From contig WPIO01000440.1 in the NCBI GenBank assembly GCA_009760855.2, forward strand, positions 1 to 45,722: a stretch of 45,722 nucleotides of DNA. The letters are read 5' to 3'. This document shows, one piece after another, positions 11,076 to 22,249 of the stretch. Numbering within the stretch: the stretch's first letter is position 1; every line of letters begins with the position of its first letter. A program made the position numbers and the translations under genes. The notes beneath the pieces were generated by a model. It had not been told where the DNA came from. It did no database searches and saw nothing but the letters and a program-made list of their open reading frames with translations. The stretch is from Cristatella mucedo (Eukaryota; Bryozoa; Phylactolaemata; Cristatellidae).

Positions 11076-12060
11076 ATCTCACTCTCAATAGCATATTTAA
11101 CTACTTTAAAAACAGAATCTAGATTATTCTTTAATGATGTGGTCCTTCTTAACGACTTTAAAAATCCAGAATATGCTGATTAAAGCACTTACTCTGCACC
11201 TCTCAAGTCCATACTTCTTCTTTAATTATGACGATTACCATTCGGAACACGGAAATTAGTAAATATTTGGCTGCGTGAAAACTGTATATTTCTTGGTCAT
11301 TGAGTGTGCTATAGAAAAATATCAATAATACTATATACACGCTTACTAGTTGTGACTTAGAGGAGTTAAAGGTGTAGATGTGTTACAATACATTCTGCAT
11401 CCTATTTCGCACGGCTCTTCACGATAGCCTATGCCAGCCACTCATAGTATTTGCCATGATTTCCCCGAAAGCCGTACACTACAGCAGATGATGCCAATAT
11501 GATTTTTACAGCCTGCCCAAGTACTTGGCAAATTCTTCACAAATTATCGTCCAAGGAAGAAAACAGCTTTGACCATAGTCTCGCATAGCTGTTAAACTAT
11601 ATCTTTGAGGTATTGAAATCAGCATGCCTGTTGTCTAATGCAGTAACGAATCTCTTAATAATACTTTTGTATAGCTCCGTCAGTGAACTTGATGCCATTA
11701 TAGCAATTTCAATATGAAGGAAGCATTATCATATAGTACTACTAGTGGTATTCATTGATTTTGTTTAACAAGATCTAACTTGAATTTAAACTTTCATGGT
11801 CTGATAAAGGCTCCCACCTAATGTTGCTCATGTTTACAGTCAATCAAGTCTACTGTCTGAGTCACTTCTGTTTTTAGGCATCTAGGTGTCCTCAGTATGC
11901 TGTTCCGCAGTATGTGAAAAAGGAACTGTATACCACCACCTTAGAGGCCCAATAGGAGAGAAGAATTTAAAGTCCTGATGACCACTCAGCTAAAGTTGCC
12001 AGACCACAAGAAACTCGGCACCATGTTAACCCTGACTTAATCTTCTCTTGAATTCACCTA
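11076..12060. other. No recognisable feature
   Basis: About 1 kb of AT-rich sequence with no motif or shared repeat that I can see. Confidence 0.4.
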
Positions 12061-12071
12061 AAAGCCTTTGG

Positions 12072-12140
12072 AAGCAACGTATACTTGTTGCTCTTATAGT
12101 ACAGCACAGCTTTGAGTCTCCAAGATGAACAGTCAGTGAA
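12072..12140. repeat. Short repeat shared with 16400-16465
   Basis: 'TACTTGTTGCTCTTATAG' followed by a 'CCAAGATGAACAGTCA' segment, nearly identical in the two places. It lies between the pieces at 10.8 and 12.9 kb that also recur, in the same order, in 16290-16700. Confidence 0.65.
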
Positions 12141-12771
12141 TTGTCGCCATTAATTTGGATCACAGGTAATAAATCTAGCCTCAATTAGACCTGCTACATT
12201 GTTGTAGAATCCCAGTTCGTCTTGCTGACTTCAGGAGGTGGAAAAAGTTACCTACTTTGAAAGAGATACTAACTTTGATTAATTATTTTCACACTGTCAA
12301 TAAAACAAGTTCCACTTCTAGAACCTATATTTCAGAAGCTCAGCGCCATAATAAAAAAAGATCTCCAACTTAATCGCTGAGGTCTTTCTGAATAAGGAGA
12401 TATGACTTTCTCTCCTCAGCAGCACTTGTGAAAAGGTAATCTGGATCTGAAAATATTCCTTACGATCTATCTTGATGTCTGTCCTTAAGATTGTTGATCG
12501 ATCTCGTGAGGCACGGGGACCAGTACTTAGGGCAAGATTTTATTTTCTCTGTCTTTGCCATTCAATAGAAAAACAAAGCGCCGCTGGTATAACGAATAAA
12601 TTTATTCGTTTCAATCACAATTATTCAACCTATAGCTAACAGTTTGCCTAAAACGTTGATGTGACAATATATTTATCTAACCTCCACTGCTTTAGTCAGT
12701 TAATACACGTGAAATAGAGTGTACTGCTTACCTCCCAATCTCCCATAGGTATTCCAAAATAGTATACGTAA

Positions 12772-13085
12772 TAATATAATTCATTTGCATAGATTTGCAT
12801 AGCGCTGTAAGAGAACTCAACATCTATCCAGGAAATCCACATATGCCTCAGGCCTTGAACCCAAGACCTTGGTAATCAAAGGTATTCACCTAGACCTCTA
12901 TCATTAAAAGTGAGCACCTTAACTGCTTGACCAAAAACCGGGGTAGCGATTAATGCCCGGTATGCTTCAATCTTCATAGACCATTCTTCCTTGGATTCCC
13001 ATTTGTAACCCTTTCCCTGATAAGTTCTTCTCATACATTTCATAATGATACTCCGGGCCCTTAAATTCGTCACTTGCTAATTTAA
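12772..13085 (-). mobile_element. tRNA-derived SINE plus upstream shared sequence
   Basis: Minus strand: 'TTTGGTCAAGCAGTTAAGG' (A box, 12914-12935), 'GTGCTCACTTTTAATGA', a long variable-arm-like stretch, then 'GGGTTCAAGGCC' (B box, about 12852-12864), 'GAGGCATATG', 'TTGAGTTCTCTTACAGCGC' and an AT/ATT-rich end at 12772-12790. The long variable arm suggests a tRNA-Leu/Ser-type ancestor. Upstream of the A box, 12950-13085 is also shared with 16550-16700, so either the element is longer than its tRNA part or both sites share duplicated flank. This is the most complete SINE in the window. Confidence 0.7.
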
Positions 13086-13454
13086 AGAAAATGACAGCAT
13101 GCATCCCCAGAGGCAGCTGGTCTTGGTAAGCTTTAGGCTCGTGCATGGAGTATAAAATTTATATTGCTTGAAAGGGTTAATCAGGAAGCGATTGTAAATG
13201 CAATTTATTATTGCACAGGAAAAAGTATATGAACCTCAGAGACTTCGTTTAGCGAACCAAGTTGAATATTACCTCATCAAATACTAAACATTTTTTCTGT
13301 TAATTCATTAAAAGACTAAATGGTGGTATATTTTGACTAATTAGTTCTATTATGAAACGAGACTATTTTTCTAACCGGTTAGAGGACAGGAAAGAGCACA
13401 CTTGAACTACTTGATCTGAGCTCCCTAGTTCAAAACCTCCGTAGGGCGAAGTCC

Positions 13455-13535
13455 ACCGATGGGCAGTGATGGCACACTAGATCAGTCGGTTGCTTTTAAT
13501 GACCTTGGTCCCGAGGTCATGGGTTAAGATCCTGC
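13455..13535 (+). mobile_element. tRNA-derived SINE head
   Basis: 'ACTAGATCAGTCGGTTG' (A box), 'CTTTTAATGACC' (anticodon-arm region as in other copies) and 'ATGGGTTAAGATCCTGC' (degenerate B box). No hairpin tail follows. Confidence 0.5.
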
Positions 13536-14580
13536 TCAAGGGCGATCCTTTATTGGCACTCCACGATGTAGTGGTAGTTGTAAAGAATCTTCTGTCTCTA
13601 TACAAAATAGGCTGGTAAATCACCTCGTTTTTCTAGAGCACAACGGAATTGCATTTTTTTGAATAACTGAATACTAATAATAAGTACTAAAGCGCTAGAA
13701 ATGCTGGTTTCAGCTTAGAAAAGCCTACTTTAACCTGGATAGAAAACCATGGCTGTTGTGCGTCTTTTGGCTGCAACCAACGCTAAGATTAGGCGTTCGC
13801 TTAATCTTTTAACTCTAGCTAAAAGTCTAAGATACTTGACCTCAAAGATGAAACGTACTACCTCAAAGAATACCAGCAAACGGTGCTATCTTCTTGCTCA
13901 TGCAAATCATATCATAATCAAATACTAAATAATCAAATCATGGACACAATGGTATTTCATATTTGTAATTTGTAAGAAATAAATTTGTATTTTCACATGG
14001 CAATTTTCTTCCCTTTTGCCTTTAGTTCTCATCAATGAATGCGTGCAATTGAGTGAAAATCACGTTGGTTTAATAATGTTGTTCAATTCAGGTGTGCCTA
14101 ATTAATTGCATGAAATACCAGGTTCAATAATTGTTCAATAAAATTTACATAGTTACCTGAAAACATGCGTTCCCGCACTTGTTAGCTTTTTATAAGGATT
14201 AGGTAGCCCTTTTTAAATTTTTAAATTAGTTCATGAAACGAAAAAAGGTTAATGACTTTCGCCACGGGTATTTCATGTTTGGGAGACTTCAGTTTAAGGG
14301 ACTCGAAGGACCGCTTCGAGCAAACAGAAAAAATATTTAAACCCAGTGATGAACTGGTAATGATTGCAAAAGCCCTAAAATCTCTGATTAGGCCTAAGTG
14401 TATGGATACAAGAAAAGTCTGACAGGAGGGGGTCTGTGGTTACGGTAGCACAATAAGTTAACTCCACCCATTTCTTGGTCACGACGAATGACCAATTCCG
14501 TAGTCAAGAGTAAATGCAACTATAAATAATTAAAATGTGAATGCATGCTCTTAAGTGAATGCTTGACAAGAAAATTGAAT
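13536..14580. other. No recognisable feature
   Basis: About 1 kb without recognisable coding, repeat or RNA features. Confidence 0.4.
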
Positions 14581-14698
14581 TTATATTCAGGCGCTTTACA
14601 TAAGTTGCTGGTTTCGTACCGTCTGACCTCGGTCGTCAAGATGATTACCATGACTACTGTGATTCAAGACTAGCACCTTACCCGCTAGTTCAATTTAG
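14580..14698 (-). mobile_element. tRNA-derived SINE with start of LINE-like tail
   Basis: Minus strand: 'TTGAACTAGCGGGTAAGG' (A box), 'TGCTAGTCTTGAATCA', 'GACGGTACGAAACC' (B box) and then 'TTATGTAAAGCGCCTGAATA', the beginning of the SINE/LINE hairpin. The tail breaks off there. The order matches the copies at 12.8 and 41.5 kb. Confidence 0.65.
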
Positions 14699-15799
14699 GG
14701 TGGCACAACAATATCAAGTTTTAATAACAATATATTACATTGAAAATGTGCATTTTATAGGCACTGGTTAAATTTGGCTTGTCTATTTCAGAAAGTTTAT
14801 AGACTATTAAATTGAAGTGATTCACTGCATTTTTCGAGAAAGATCACAACTTTAGGCAGCTTCAAACAGTGCAAGAAACGTAGCGGAATTGTTTTTACCC
14901 ACCTTTTTAATTCGCTAAGAATCCGCTAGGAGCTATACAATTTAAGAGTCATCGTTGGGCTAAAAACGTCCGGAAATTATTTAGTTTTACCGCTGAAAAG
15001 GGTAAAGCGCATGGGCGCTCATACAAACGAAAAAGCCAATTTACATCCGGAAAAAACAACGGTAGATGGCAAAGGTTATGGAACATATTCCCCCAAAGCT
15101 GCGTGCTTAGAAGCACGTGCTGACATGACGGTGGGTCAGGAAGCACTTACAAAATAACAGCGCCGAGGCGAATGTCGCCAGGAACCCGGGCACATGCATC
15201 ATGCGTTTCCAGTCAATAGATGCACAGGTTCAAGCACAATGTGCCACAATTAGATAAGTTTTGAAAATATTCCTTGGAGAAATCGAGTAAATAAGTAATT
15301 TTGCGGAAAATACCACATGTGTTAGAAAATGTGAGTTTCGCTAACGAAGCCGATAGCTGTAGTGAGAAAAGTTAATGACGTTAGGATTATAGCTGGGCTG
15401 GGAAAATTAGTGGACGGTGAATCGAGAAAGAAATTAACGACGCTGCAAAAGTTAACTATCAAGGAAGCCATTTAATAATTTAATCAACTTAAACATTTCA
15501 TCGTTGAGTATAGCTAACAGCCTAAATAGCTGGACCATGTGGAGCTTAAGAATGATGTGACTTTTCTACCGGTAGAGAAGCTTATTTTTGTATATCGATA
15601 GCGAGAAAGCGAGCAAATTCCAGACTTACTGCTTTCGTAGGAGGAATTTCGAATGAAATGCTATTTGTGCGTCGTCTCTTTAAGCTAAAGAAATTAGCTA
15701 TTTTAGCCAGTCTAAGATGCTAAAGGTCTCAAGGTCAAAGCTCTCCTGAAATATAATTTCGCTCAAAAAAGATGATTTGTTACTCTTGGAAAAATCATT
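14699..15799. other. No recognisable feature
   Basis: About 1.1 kb with only short chance frames (for example 65 codons at 14949-15146 minus). Confidence 0.4.
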
Positions 15800-16270
15800 G
15801 CAGCGGCGTGGTCGCAGCTGGTGATGCTAGCACACACAGACTGGCTATGGGAAAATCAAGTGTGAATACCAAATTGAAAAGTTCAACGCTCGCATTGGCT
15901 GCTAGCATATCTCTTGTTGCACCTGCACGAAATCTAGGTGTCCTGTTACACAGTGAACTTTAGTTAGATGACCACGTCGGCTTAACAGTCATGTCTGCCT
16001 ACGTTAAGCAGCATAGCATTGCTAAAATTCGGGATTGCTTCCACAGGAATACTATGTCTACATCGGACCGTGAATTTCCAGTCCCGCCGCAAATTCTGTA
16101 ACTCATCGCTTGCAGATCTACCGGCGCTTGCATCCAGGCGCTTAAAAAATATAATAGTAGATCTGCCTCCTCTCGGGCCCTGCTCACACCTTCCCCCAGT
16201 CACCTGGTCAGTGTATGGCGTTACTTACCGCCGGTGCAGCTAGGCTTGGTGACGAATCACCAGTCAGCAC
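15800..16270 (+). mobile_element. Degenerate LINE-A RT fragment
   Basis: The frame at 15772-15963 contains 'LAMGKSSVNTKLKSSTLAL' and 'VAPARNLGVLLHSEL', matching the LINE-A segment 'GKPNVTHKLEKL..ARNIGVIFQSDI' at 7570-7690. It continues, with stops and frameshifts, through 'QHSIAKIRDCF' and 'FADLPALASRRL' to 'GCAGCTAGGCTTG' near 16236. A foreign or rearranged stretch sits at about 16145-16230. Neither end of the element is present. Confidence 0.7.
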
Positions 16271-16289
16271 CATCTTCAGTTCACAAATG

Positions 16290-16400
16290 TGCAGCTACGC
16301 TGTTGTGTCCACTCAGCGAGTCTTAGCTCGAGAGTGTCACACAACAAGGTGCTTACACTTCAGCATCCAGGTCGCAGTTTTGAGTCGTCATGCGGTAGGC
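16290..16400 (+). repeat. tRNA-like SINE head, relative of 10.8 kb
   Basis: 'TCTTAGCTCGAGAGTG' is a good A box; 'AAGGTGCTTACACTTCAGCA' and 'GGTCGCAGTTTTGAGTCG' (B-box relic) follow. Very similar to 10757-10870. Confidence 0.5.
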
Positions 16401-16700
16401 GGTACTTGTTGCTCTTATAGTACAGCCAGGCTTTGAGGCTCCAAGATGAACAGTCATCGCAGGCCTCAAACCCACGACCTTGGAATCAAAGGTATTCACA
16501 AAGACCCCTGTCATTAAAAGCGAGCACCTTAACTGCTTGACCTAAAAAACCGGGGTGGTTAATAATGCCCTGCACGCCTCAATCTTCATAGACCATCCTT
16601 CATTGGATTCTATTTTTGTAACCCTTTTCTTGAGAAGTTCTTCTCAGACATTTCATAGTGAGACTTCGGGCCCTTAAATTCGCCACTTGTTAATGGTACT
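16400..16700 (-). mobile_element. SINE-related repeat, relative of 12.06-13.09 kb
   Basis: 16400-16465 matches 12072-12140. 16455-16545 is a minus-strand tRNA-like head ('TTAGGTCAAGCAGTTAAGG', 'TGCTCGCTTTTAATGAC', B box 'GTGGGTTTGAGGCC'). 16550-16700 matches 12950-13085. The LINE-like tail expected after the B box is replaced by the 16400-16465 sequence. On this site a plus-strand and a minus-strand tRNA-like head face each other. Confidence 0.6.
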
Positions 16701-16769
16701 GCTTGACATAGGGCATGCAGTAAGACTGTAAACTCTAGAGAGATCCAAAATCAATTTTTTAACCAGGCT

Positions 16770-16905
16770 AATAATTATATTATTATTAATAATGCACTTG
16801 ATAGAGCGCCCTCAAAAAACTCAATCTCGTTCTAGGCGCTTTAGATTTTCTGCTACTGTAAAAGCCATTGAATGGTGAGAAATATCATGCTACAGAAATA
16901 TCGTG
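16770..16905 (-). mobile_element. LINE-A 3' end fragment
   Basis: Minus-strand LINE-A terminus: an ATT-rich tail at 16770-16790, hairpin halves 'GAGCGCCCTC' and 'TCTAGGCGCTTT' at 16805-16845, then about 60 bp of 3' UTR ('GCCATTGAATGGTGAGAAAT'). 5'-truncated within the 3' UTR. Confidence 0.75.
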
Positions 16906-17082
16906 CTATCAGGCTATGGTATTAAAGCTATGTGTTATAGACTTTAAATAATGTCTGAAATTTTTTTCTCTGGACGAGCCATCACCGGTATTTAGCAAAA
17001 TTTCGAATACATTTCTTCATTGTGGGTATTGTTAAACTCAAATTTTTTAGCACCGCCAGTCGTTAATGTAGTTTTTCTGCAG

Positions 17083-17515
17083 TCACACACAGCACAAAAG
17101 CGCTTGCCGATGTCCGACGCCTACAGTTTCTTTTAAGTTCACTTGGCACGGGGAAGCGGGGGAGGCACTCACCTCTTTGCTCCTCTCGCCAACCGGAGTT
17201 TTCCCTCGACTGTGCTGTGTCACATCAATCACTGACAGTGCATTCCGCTCGCATTCCACTTCGAGTGTCACAGCCCACTCGCACAACGATCGGGGTGGTA
17301 CTGTCATTTCACGAAATCGCATGCCCCGGATCTGTAGATCAGCTCATGACGTAGTTGGAGCCTGAAGCAGCTGCTCTCTCCCGCGGCCCGTCGTAACAGC
17401 CTCTTCTGCCAGCACCCCTGCTCAGGCCATAAGTCAAGGACGGGCTAGGCAACGTCAAGAGCGAGCCCACATGCGACGGCTAAGCACCGATGCACTGGTC
17501 GATCGAAGTGAAGAC
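17083..17515. other. GC/CpG-rich island with open frames
   Basis: About 430 bp clearly richer in G, C and CpG than the surroundings. On the minus strand an 80-codon frame (17322-17083, 'MRFREMTVPPRSLCEWAVTL' at its start) contains 'GAG|GTGAGTG' at about 17167, which would serve as a strong splice donor. On the plus strand a 61-codon stop-free stretch lies at about 17366-17540 with an arginine/glutamine-rich segment ('QGRARQRQERAHMRRLSTDA'). No family is recognised. It may be a first exon or promoter of a host gene, or the remnant of a GC-rich mobile element. Confidence 0.3.
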
Positions 17516-17558
17516 AAATCCGTAGTTTTTGTGATATAGATTTGCGTGGCTCTTGCCG

Positions 17559-19883
17559 TGATATTCACTAAACGTTCTGAATCTAGGTATCCTTTTCGGT
17601 AATAACTTACATATGTAAAGCTTCGTGAGAAGGACTGCTTTCATAAATTGCTACCACTGTGGATTTTAGAGTGAGATTATGGACTTTCTACTTCGTTGGA
17701 TGGCTATAAAGATAATTAGCTACCAAGATACGTCTATGCTGGGTAACTGTAGTTCAGTTTATGCAAGGCTTACTGAAAAGTTCTACACCTTGGCTGCTGT
17801 TGATGCACGTAGCTGAAAGGTTATACTTGAAATCCTTGACGTTTACCTACATGTCCCTTTGGCTGAAGTATATGCGGCGGCTCTGGGTCGATTAAAGGAC
17901 GGAGTGCTAAATTTGTACTGCCAGGCTGGTAAGGCCTAAAGGTAAAGGTGCTCGACTTTAATTAAGGTCACGGTGAATACTATTTGACGGCCGAGATCAG
18001 GGATAGAGTCTAGTGGCATACGTGAAGCGCCTGAATAGAGATTGAGATATCTTAGAGCTCTATATAATGAGTTATATATTTGTATATTGACTCTGAAACA
18101 GCCGCCAAGTCTTGGCTTGGCTCATTTCTACGTAGCTCAACTCATGCACGCCGTTCAGCCTCAGTGTGCAATCACGTAACCCATGGAACACAAGTCGGCT
18201 GTTCACTAATTTTGCTTAAAGATCAATGGCGACCTACAATAAAAATCTGGTGATTCCTGACTTTACATTCACTTATACAACTATTTCCCAGGATATATGT
18301 TCTGCTGCGGACTAAATTGAATTTTTCGAGCTGACCCGGGCTTTGATTTCCATAATGTTCACTTCCCTCCCCCTGACTGCCATCATAGGTCACCTTGGCA
18401 CTCTATCTTTTTTGCTGGAAATGAAGCCTCTTTGTTACCAAATTCTGACCTCATGCCGATAAGGCTTTGGCTGTTCTACAAAGAAAAGTGAAGGGTAACA
18501 TATAATTAGCCGTCCTAGCTTTTTGGCGCCGTATTTGTAGGTAAATCACACCATTCTTCAGCGACTATGCTGTCATTCTTCTTATCATTACCAGAATTGA
18601 TGACATGGTGCAAGTTATGTCCCAGCATAATTTTTTGTCTAGTACTCAACAGCATCCGAAACTTCCCATTGCAAGACCGTTGTTGGTTAAAAATTGTATA
18701 TCACATAAGCCTAACTTTCATATGGGTTGAAATGCCTTTTTAGGTCTTGTGTATTCAATGTGGCTAAGCTGTCACGTTCATGTCATTATAGCATATACTG
18801 CCACATGCTATCAATGCCAGTCCGGGGTCTGTTGTTGTTACATATTTATTCAGCAGTTATTAAGAGAGTTATTATAGATGATTTCGTTATTGGCTTTTGG
18901 TGGTTGCTGTTGCAGCGATTGAGGAACCGATAGGGCTGACCGTGCGTGTCACAAACTACCTGTCTTCGGAAACACTATTCTGCCAAAGGGCACCATTATT
19001 TAATGCAGCTGCTGCTTCCAGGAGACGCTATACTTGACTCACTGATACAGGGCAAACCAAAGGGTACAAGAGCCTCAAACGAATGAGCCTAGTATTATCA
19101 GTCCTCAATTGTCAGTCTACGGTTTATCGTAGGAACTTTGCATCGTTATAAAAGTGGAGGTATACAAAGAAGCTTGTAATATAGGAAACCCTTAATCCAA
19201 ATAATTTTTCAAATTTCCTTAGGAATCCGAAACAAAACTGCCTATATGCTTATACAGCTGTCTCTTTGAACGATGGCAGAAAAAGACAAGTTACATCAAA
19301 GCGATCATTCAACTAGTCAAATCCAAAACTGTCAAAAATCAAAGGCAAAGACCCAAGAAATCGGCTCGCTTCGCTCTTTCGTTTGTTACTTCTTTGGATA
19401 ATTAAAAAAAGATGCAGGACGAACGTTTATCTGACCGGGCAGAGCCATACGATATGCTTGCTTGCCTAAGTAATGCACTGGCCACTCACTTTTTGTTGCA
19501 ATGCCTAAACTGTAGAGTTTAGTGTTACTGATGCTACTAGTGACGTTGTACTGGCCGTAAAGAGAGCTATTATCCTTTCCTGCTAAAGTCGTGCTAGGTG
19601 TTTTCCTGAGTCCGCGTGCGGTGGCACGCCAATAAGATTCTCGTGCTCTGCTTAAACCTTAGAGGCATTTCGCTACTACGCCCCCTTTCTTGAAATTGTG
19701 CTGACATACTTATACTAAAAAGGGAGGATGTGGCAAAGTAATCTGAATTCACGCAGGAGTTTCCTTAGATTTCCTGTAGTCGGGAATTTATCTGGATTTT
19801 TGTAGGCCCTTTGTAAAAAATTTGGCCTGGTATATCACCATGACATATGTTGCGTTCAGGCAGACACTCGTTTGAACGGCCAC
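17559..19883 (+). mobile_element. Unit A: degenerate LINE-B-like copy, 2.3 kb direct repeat
   Basis: Nearly colinear with unit B (25281-27611). The first 900 bp follow LINE-B RT from the 'FDSCQNF' region: the 'SKIRSC' site corresponds to about 17670-17685, '[12 protein letters not shown]' to about 18110-18145, and the 'NSLPQFLRND' to 3' UTR part to 18270-18490. Stops and frameshifts are frequent. The next 1.4 kb (18490-19883) is non-coding and shared by units A-D. A SINE interrupts the unit at 17920-18090. The end at 'GAACGGCCAC' is the last base shared with B. Confidence 0.7.
17920..18092 (+). mobile_element. SINE inserted in unit A
   Basis: Head 'GGCTGGTAAGGCCTAAAGG' and 'TAAAGGTGCTCGACTTTAAT', B-box relic 'CAGGGATAGAGTCTAG', then 'GTGAAGCGCCTGAATAGAGA', 'TTGAGATATCTTAGAGCTC' and an AT-rich end. 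Units C and D lack it: their sequence runs directly from the 'CTCAATTCxTACTG' side to 'CCACAGCCAGCACG'. They therefore show the approximate empty site. The same insertion is in unit B. Confidence 0.65.
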
Positions 19884-20018
19884 AAGAAGGTAATGCTGAT
19901 TGTCCTACCGACATGGCAAGTATGTATATAGGTAGAAAACCGTGAGGTTAGCGAAGGTTGCAAGATGATCCGTTCTTTAGTATTGTGTATACTGTAAAGA
20001 AGTGAAGAGATTTGCTCT

Positions 20019-20130
20019 TTGGAGACAGCTCTTTTAATGTGTATGCTTCTAAAGCAAGAACTCACTTCAGACTTACGCCACGACTTTCTCAGACTCGACT
20101 TTTTAAAAGGAGCTAAAAACACTTCCTACA
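20019..20130 (+). mobile_element. Small LINE-A-like RT C-terminal fragment
   Basis: One frame reads 'VYASKARTHFRLTPRLSQTR' followed by 'LFKRS', resembling the LINE-A/L2 thumb pattern (Y-A-x-K-A-W-N-S-L...F-K-R). A different frame of the same stretch is open for 97 codons (20019-20312), which is probably chance. Confidence 0.4.
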
Positions 20131-20307
20131 TCGTGTTATGGTATGCAAAAGAAAAAGGTCAAACGAAAACAGATTGTCTTATGTTAGTTATTGGTGGCCG
20201 AATTATTCCAAATCTTATGGTAAAGACGCAATGCTCTGATGATAACATTAATACTGTAACAAAGAAATTAATTTTTGAACACACACTTGAGCTAGTTTAT
20301 AAAAATA

Positions 20308-21050
20308 AGTGAGAGCTGCTTGCTTCAGGCAAGTTCTAAAAATCGGCTTTCAAAATGAGTTGGACAGAACACAATCAATGTTTAGAACTGGAGCAGGAAT
20401 AATATATGAGTATCACGATCAAGTGACTAAGACAATGTTAAGTTTTCTAATCTTGTTTATTTAAGCTACATCATAAAAAGGGAGGTCAGCATGGCTGGCT
20501 CCGTTAGCTTCATCAATACTCCTGCACGTTTGGAAAAAGCCAGTCACACAGAAGACTATATATTAAAAAAATAGACGTATTGACTTTGATGCATACGATA
20601 TTCGTTGAAGTGAAAAGTATGCATTGATTTGAAAAAATGTAACGATAAACTAGTTGCAGTGGTGACGAAAGCAGCATGCAAAAGCTACCGTGGATGTAAA
20701 TGAGGTTGCAGGATTCATCATTGAAATACCAGCTGAAACAGGCATTAAATATCCTATTATTGCTCTGACAATAGCATACAGGATTATTTTTGTCTGGCTT
20801 CTGAACTCGCTTAATTGTCAGCTGCAAAGCCCGTGTAAAATTGAATCTCTTTATTTTATAGTTCTCGCCACCACCGGCTTACTTTTTTGGCTTCAAACTA
20901 GCAATTTATAATTTTAGCAATGCTTCTCCCAATAAATCCAGTGTGTATTCCATCAGATCTTTTCAGTAGCAAATTGTTCAGCTTGTTGTCGGATCTACTG
21001 TCGATTCAGTAATGTCCAGGACAGCAATGGATGCCCTACATGAACTACGC
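20308..21050 (+). repeat. Duplicated segment, copy 1 (partner 41812-42690)
   Basis: Long stretches match the partner in the same order and orientation: 'GCAGGAATAATATATGAGTA', 'GGAGGTCAGCATGGCTGGCT', 'CCTATTATTGCTCTGACAAT', 'AGCAATGCTTCTCCCAATA' and the antistasin-like exon at 20967-21050. The partner has about 110 bp extra (about 42410-42530). The resumed similarity at 21870-22200 shows the duplication was longer. Confidence 0.85.
20967..21050 (+). pseudogene. Decayed antistasin-type exon (copy 1)
   Basis: After a good acceptor ('GATCTTTTCAG', ending 20966) the phase-1 reading gives 'VANCSACCRIYCRFSNVQDS' then 'NGCPT' and a TGA stop. The spacing C-x3-C...C-x3-C...D-x-N-G-C is that of the antistasin domain. 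Compared with the exon at 42597-42680, the last two cysteine codons and the splice donor are lost: where copy 2 has TGCGAATGCA|GTAAGT, this copy has TGAACTACGCGAAAG. It keeps the first domain cysteine (TGT), which copy 2 has lost. Almost certainly not functional. Confidence 0.65.
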
Positions 21051-21869
21051 GAAAGTCTTGTCAAGGAATTTTACATCACAGCCTTTGCAGAGGTTGTCAA
21101 TCTGAAAAAGATTTTTTTGAAAACAAATTACGAATAAACGTATTACAAAAACTATATTTTGTTTTGAGCTAAAGAGAAAGTGTAGGATACGATGCCAAGT
21201 GATCTAAAGCAGTTGTCAGTAAGTGCTGAGTGACTCGCTTTCTAGTTTGTCAATGTGGAATCTCATCACTCATGATAAGTCGGAAATCCGACCGATGCAA
21301 GTTCTTGTAATTTGATGGTTGAGCGAGGACCCAAAATTTGCTTAAGAAGAAAAGCGATAGTAAAAAATGTTCAAACTCTTTACTGAATCTTTTCTGTGTA
21401 AAGTAGGGAGTTCATTGATTGTCACCAGATTGCTGCAGTAGTAAAGCGTATGCAATAGGTCGCATCCATTATGGTGAGAGATGTCTGCTGACACCCTCTG
21501 TGAAGAATCCATATGAATCCGGTTTGCCGATTAAGAAATTTGTGAATTTCTGGTTCGTTTTTGCTAAACTCCAGCACGAGCGGAAACCGTATATCAGCCA
21601 TATTATTGCACCCAGACTAGTTAAATGTTATATTAGTGTGCAGAAAAAATGCCCAAAGACTCCTGCACTGGTGCAGCAGAGCTACTGGTAACAAACTGGT
21701 GTTCAAAAATATTGTTAATTAGCCAAACCAACTGGACACAACGAGCCCTTACGAATTCCCCATGTATGGATAGCCGGAGTGATCTTGCAGCTTCCTAGCT
21801 CTATCAAGCCATGCCTAATATATCCACGGAGTCCGCCCTGATACACATCATCCGAGAAATTTTCGTGAC
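21051..21869. other. No clear feature; 90-codon open frame
   Basis: Corresponds in position to the presumed intron between the antistasin exon and the putative terminal exon. It contains a plus-strand frame at 21419-21691 ('MSPDCCSSKAYAIGRIHYGE' at its start), without a recognised family and without a match to the copy-2 intron. Confidence 0.3.
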
Positions 21870-22200
21870 AATTTTGTGACTTGCACCTCTTTTGTAGCTG
21901 GCCAACAGAGTCTGTTTACGTATTTATGCAATTAAAAGATGGTAGATCAATCCTTTTTCTAAGCAGCATTACATTAAAGAAGCAGTCATCTGAATTTCTC
22001 CTATAGTCAGCACTAAACTAACCCTCTAGAACATTGCAAATTTCTATGGGAGAGAGGGCTGCTTCATCCTCTGCTAGTGGAGAGACGTAGCGGCCACAAG
22101 AATTTACTCATCGTGGTAAGGAAAGTTTTATAGTTACTTCTGAGATTATTCGTTTTGCCAAAGATATACCGAAAAATCAATAACGGCTGAATTCTAGTGG
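21870..22200 (+). repeat. Duplicated segment, copy 1 second block (partner 44420-44755)
   Basis: Matches 'ACTTGCACCTCTTTT', 'AGAGTCTGTTTACGTATTTA', 'TTCTATGGGAGAGAGGGC', 'AGCGGCCACAAGAATTTACT' and 'AATCAATAACGGC' with its partner. Both copies keep an AG acceptor followed by a short phase-1 frame ending in TAA at the same place (stop 21933-21935 here). Confidence 0.85.
21898..21935 (+). pseudogene. Possible terminal exon, copy 1
   Basis: After 'CTCTTTTGTAG' a phase-1 frame encodes 'GQQSLFTYLCN' and stops. The partner at 44451-44488 encodes 'GPKSLFKYLCN' and stops at the identical position. All differences between the two change amino acids, so selection is not evident. Confidence 0.25.
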
Positions 22201-22249
22201 TGAGAGATCTGCCCTTCTTCGTAATTTAAATTTTGCCTCCTGCATGTGT

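Noticed and set aside
20279-20295. 15 bp ACACACACTTGAGCT shared with 27606-27622, suggesting A has a 395 bp insert relative to B
   Set aside because: Too short and partly AC-repetitive; flanks beyond it do not clearly align.
20019-20312. 97-codon ORF as a novel gene
   Set aside because: A different frame of the same DNA resembles LINE RT C-terminus; the ORF is probably chance.
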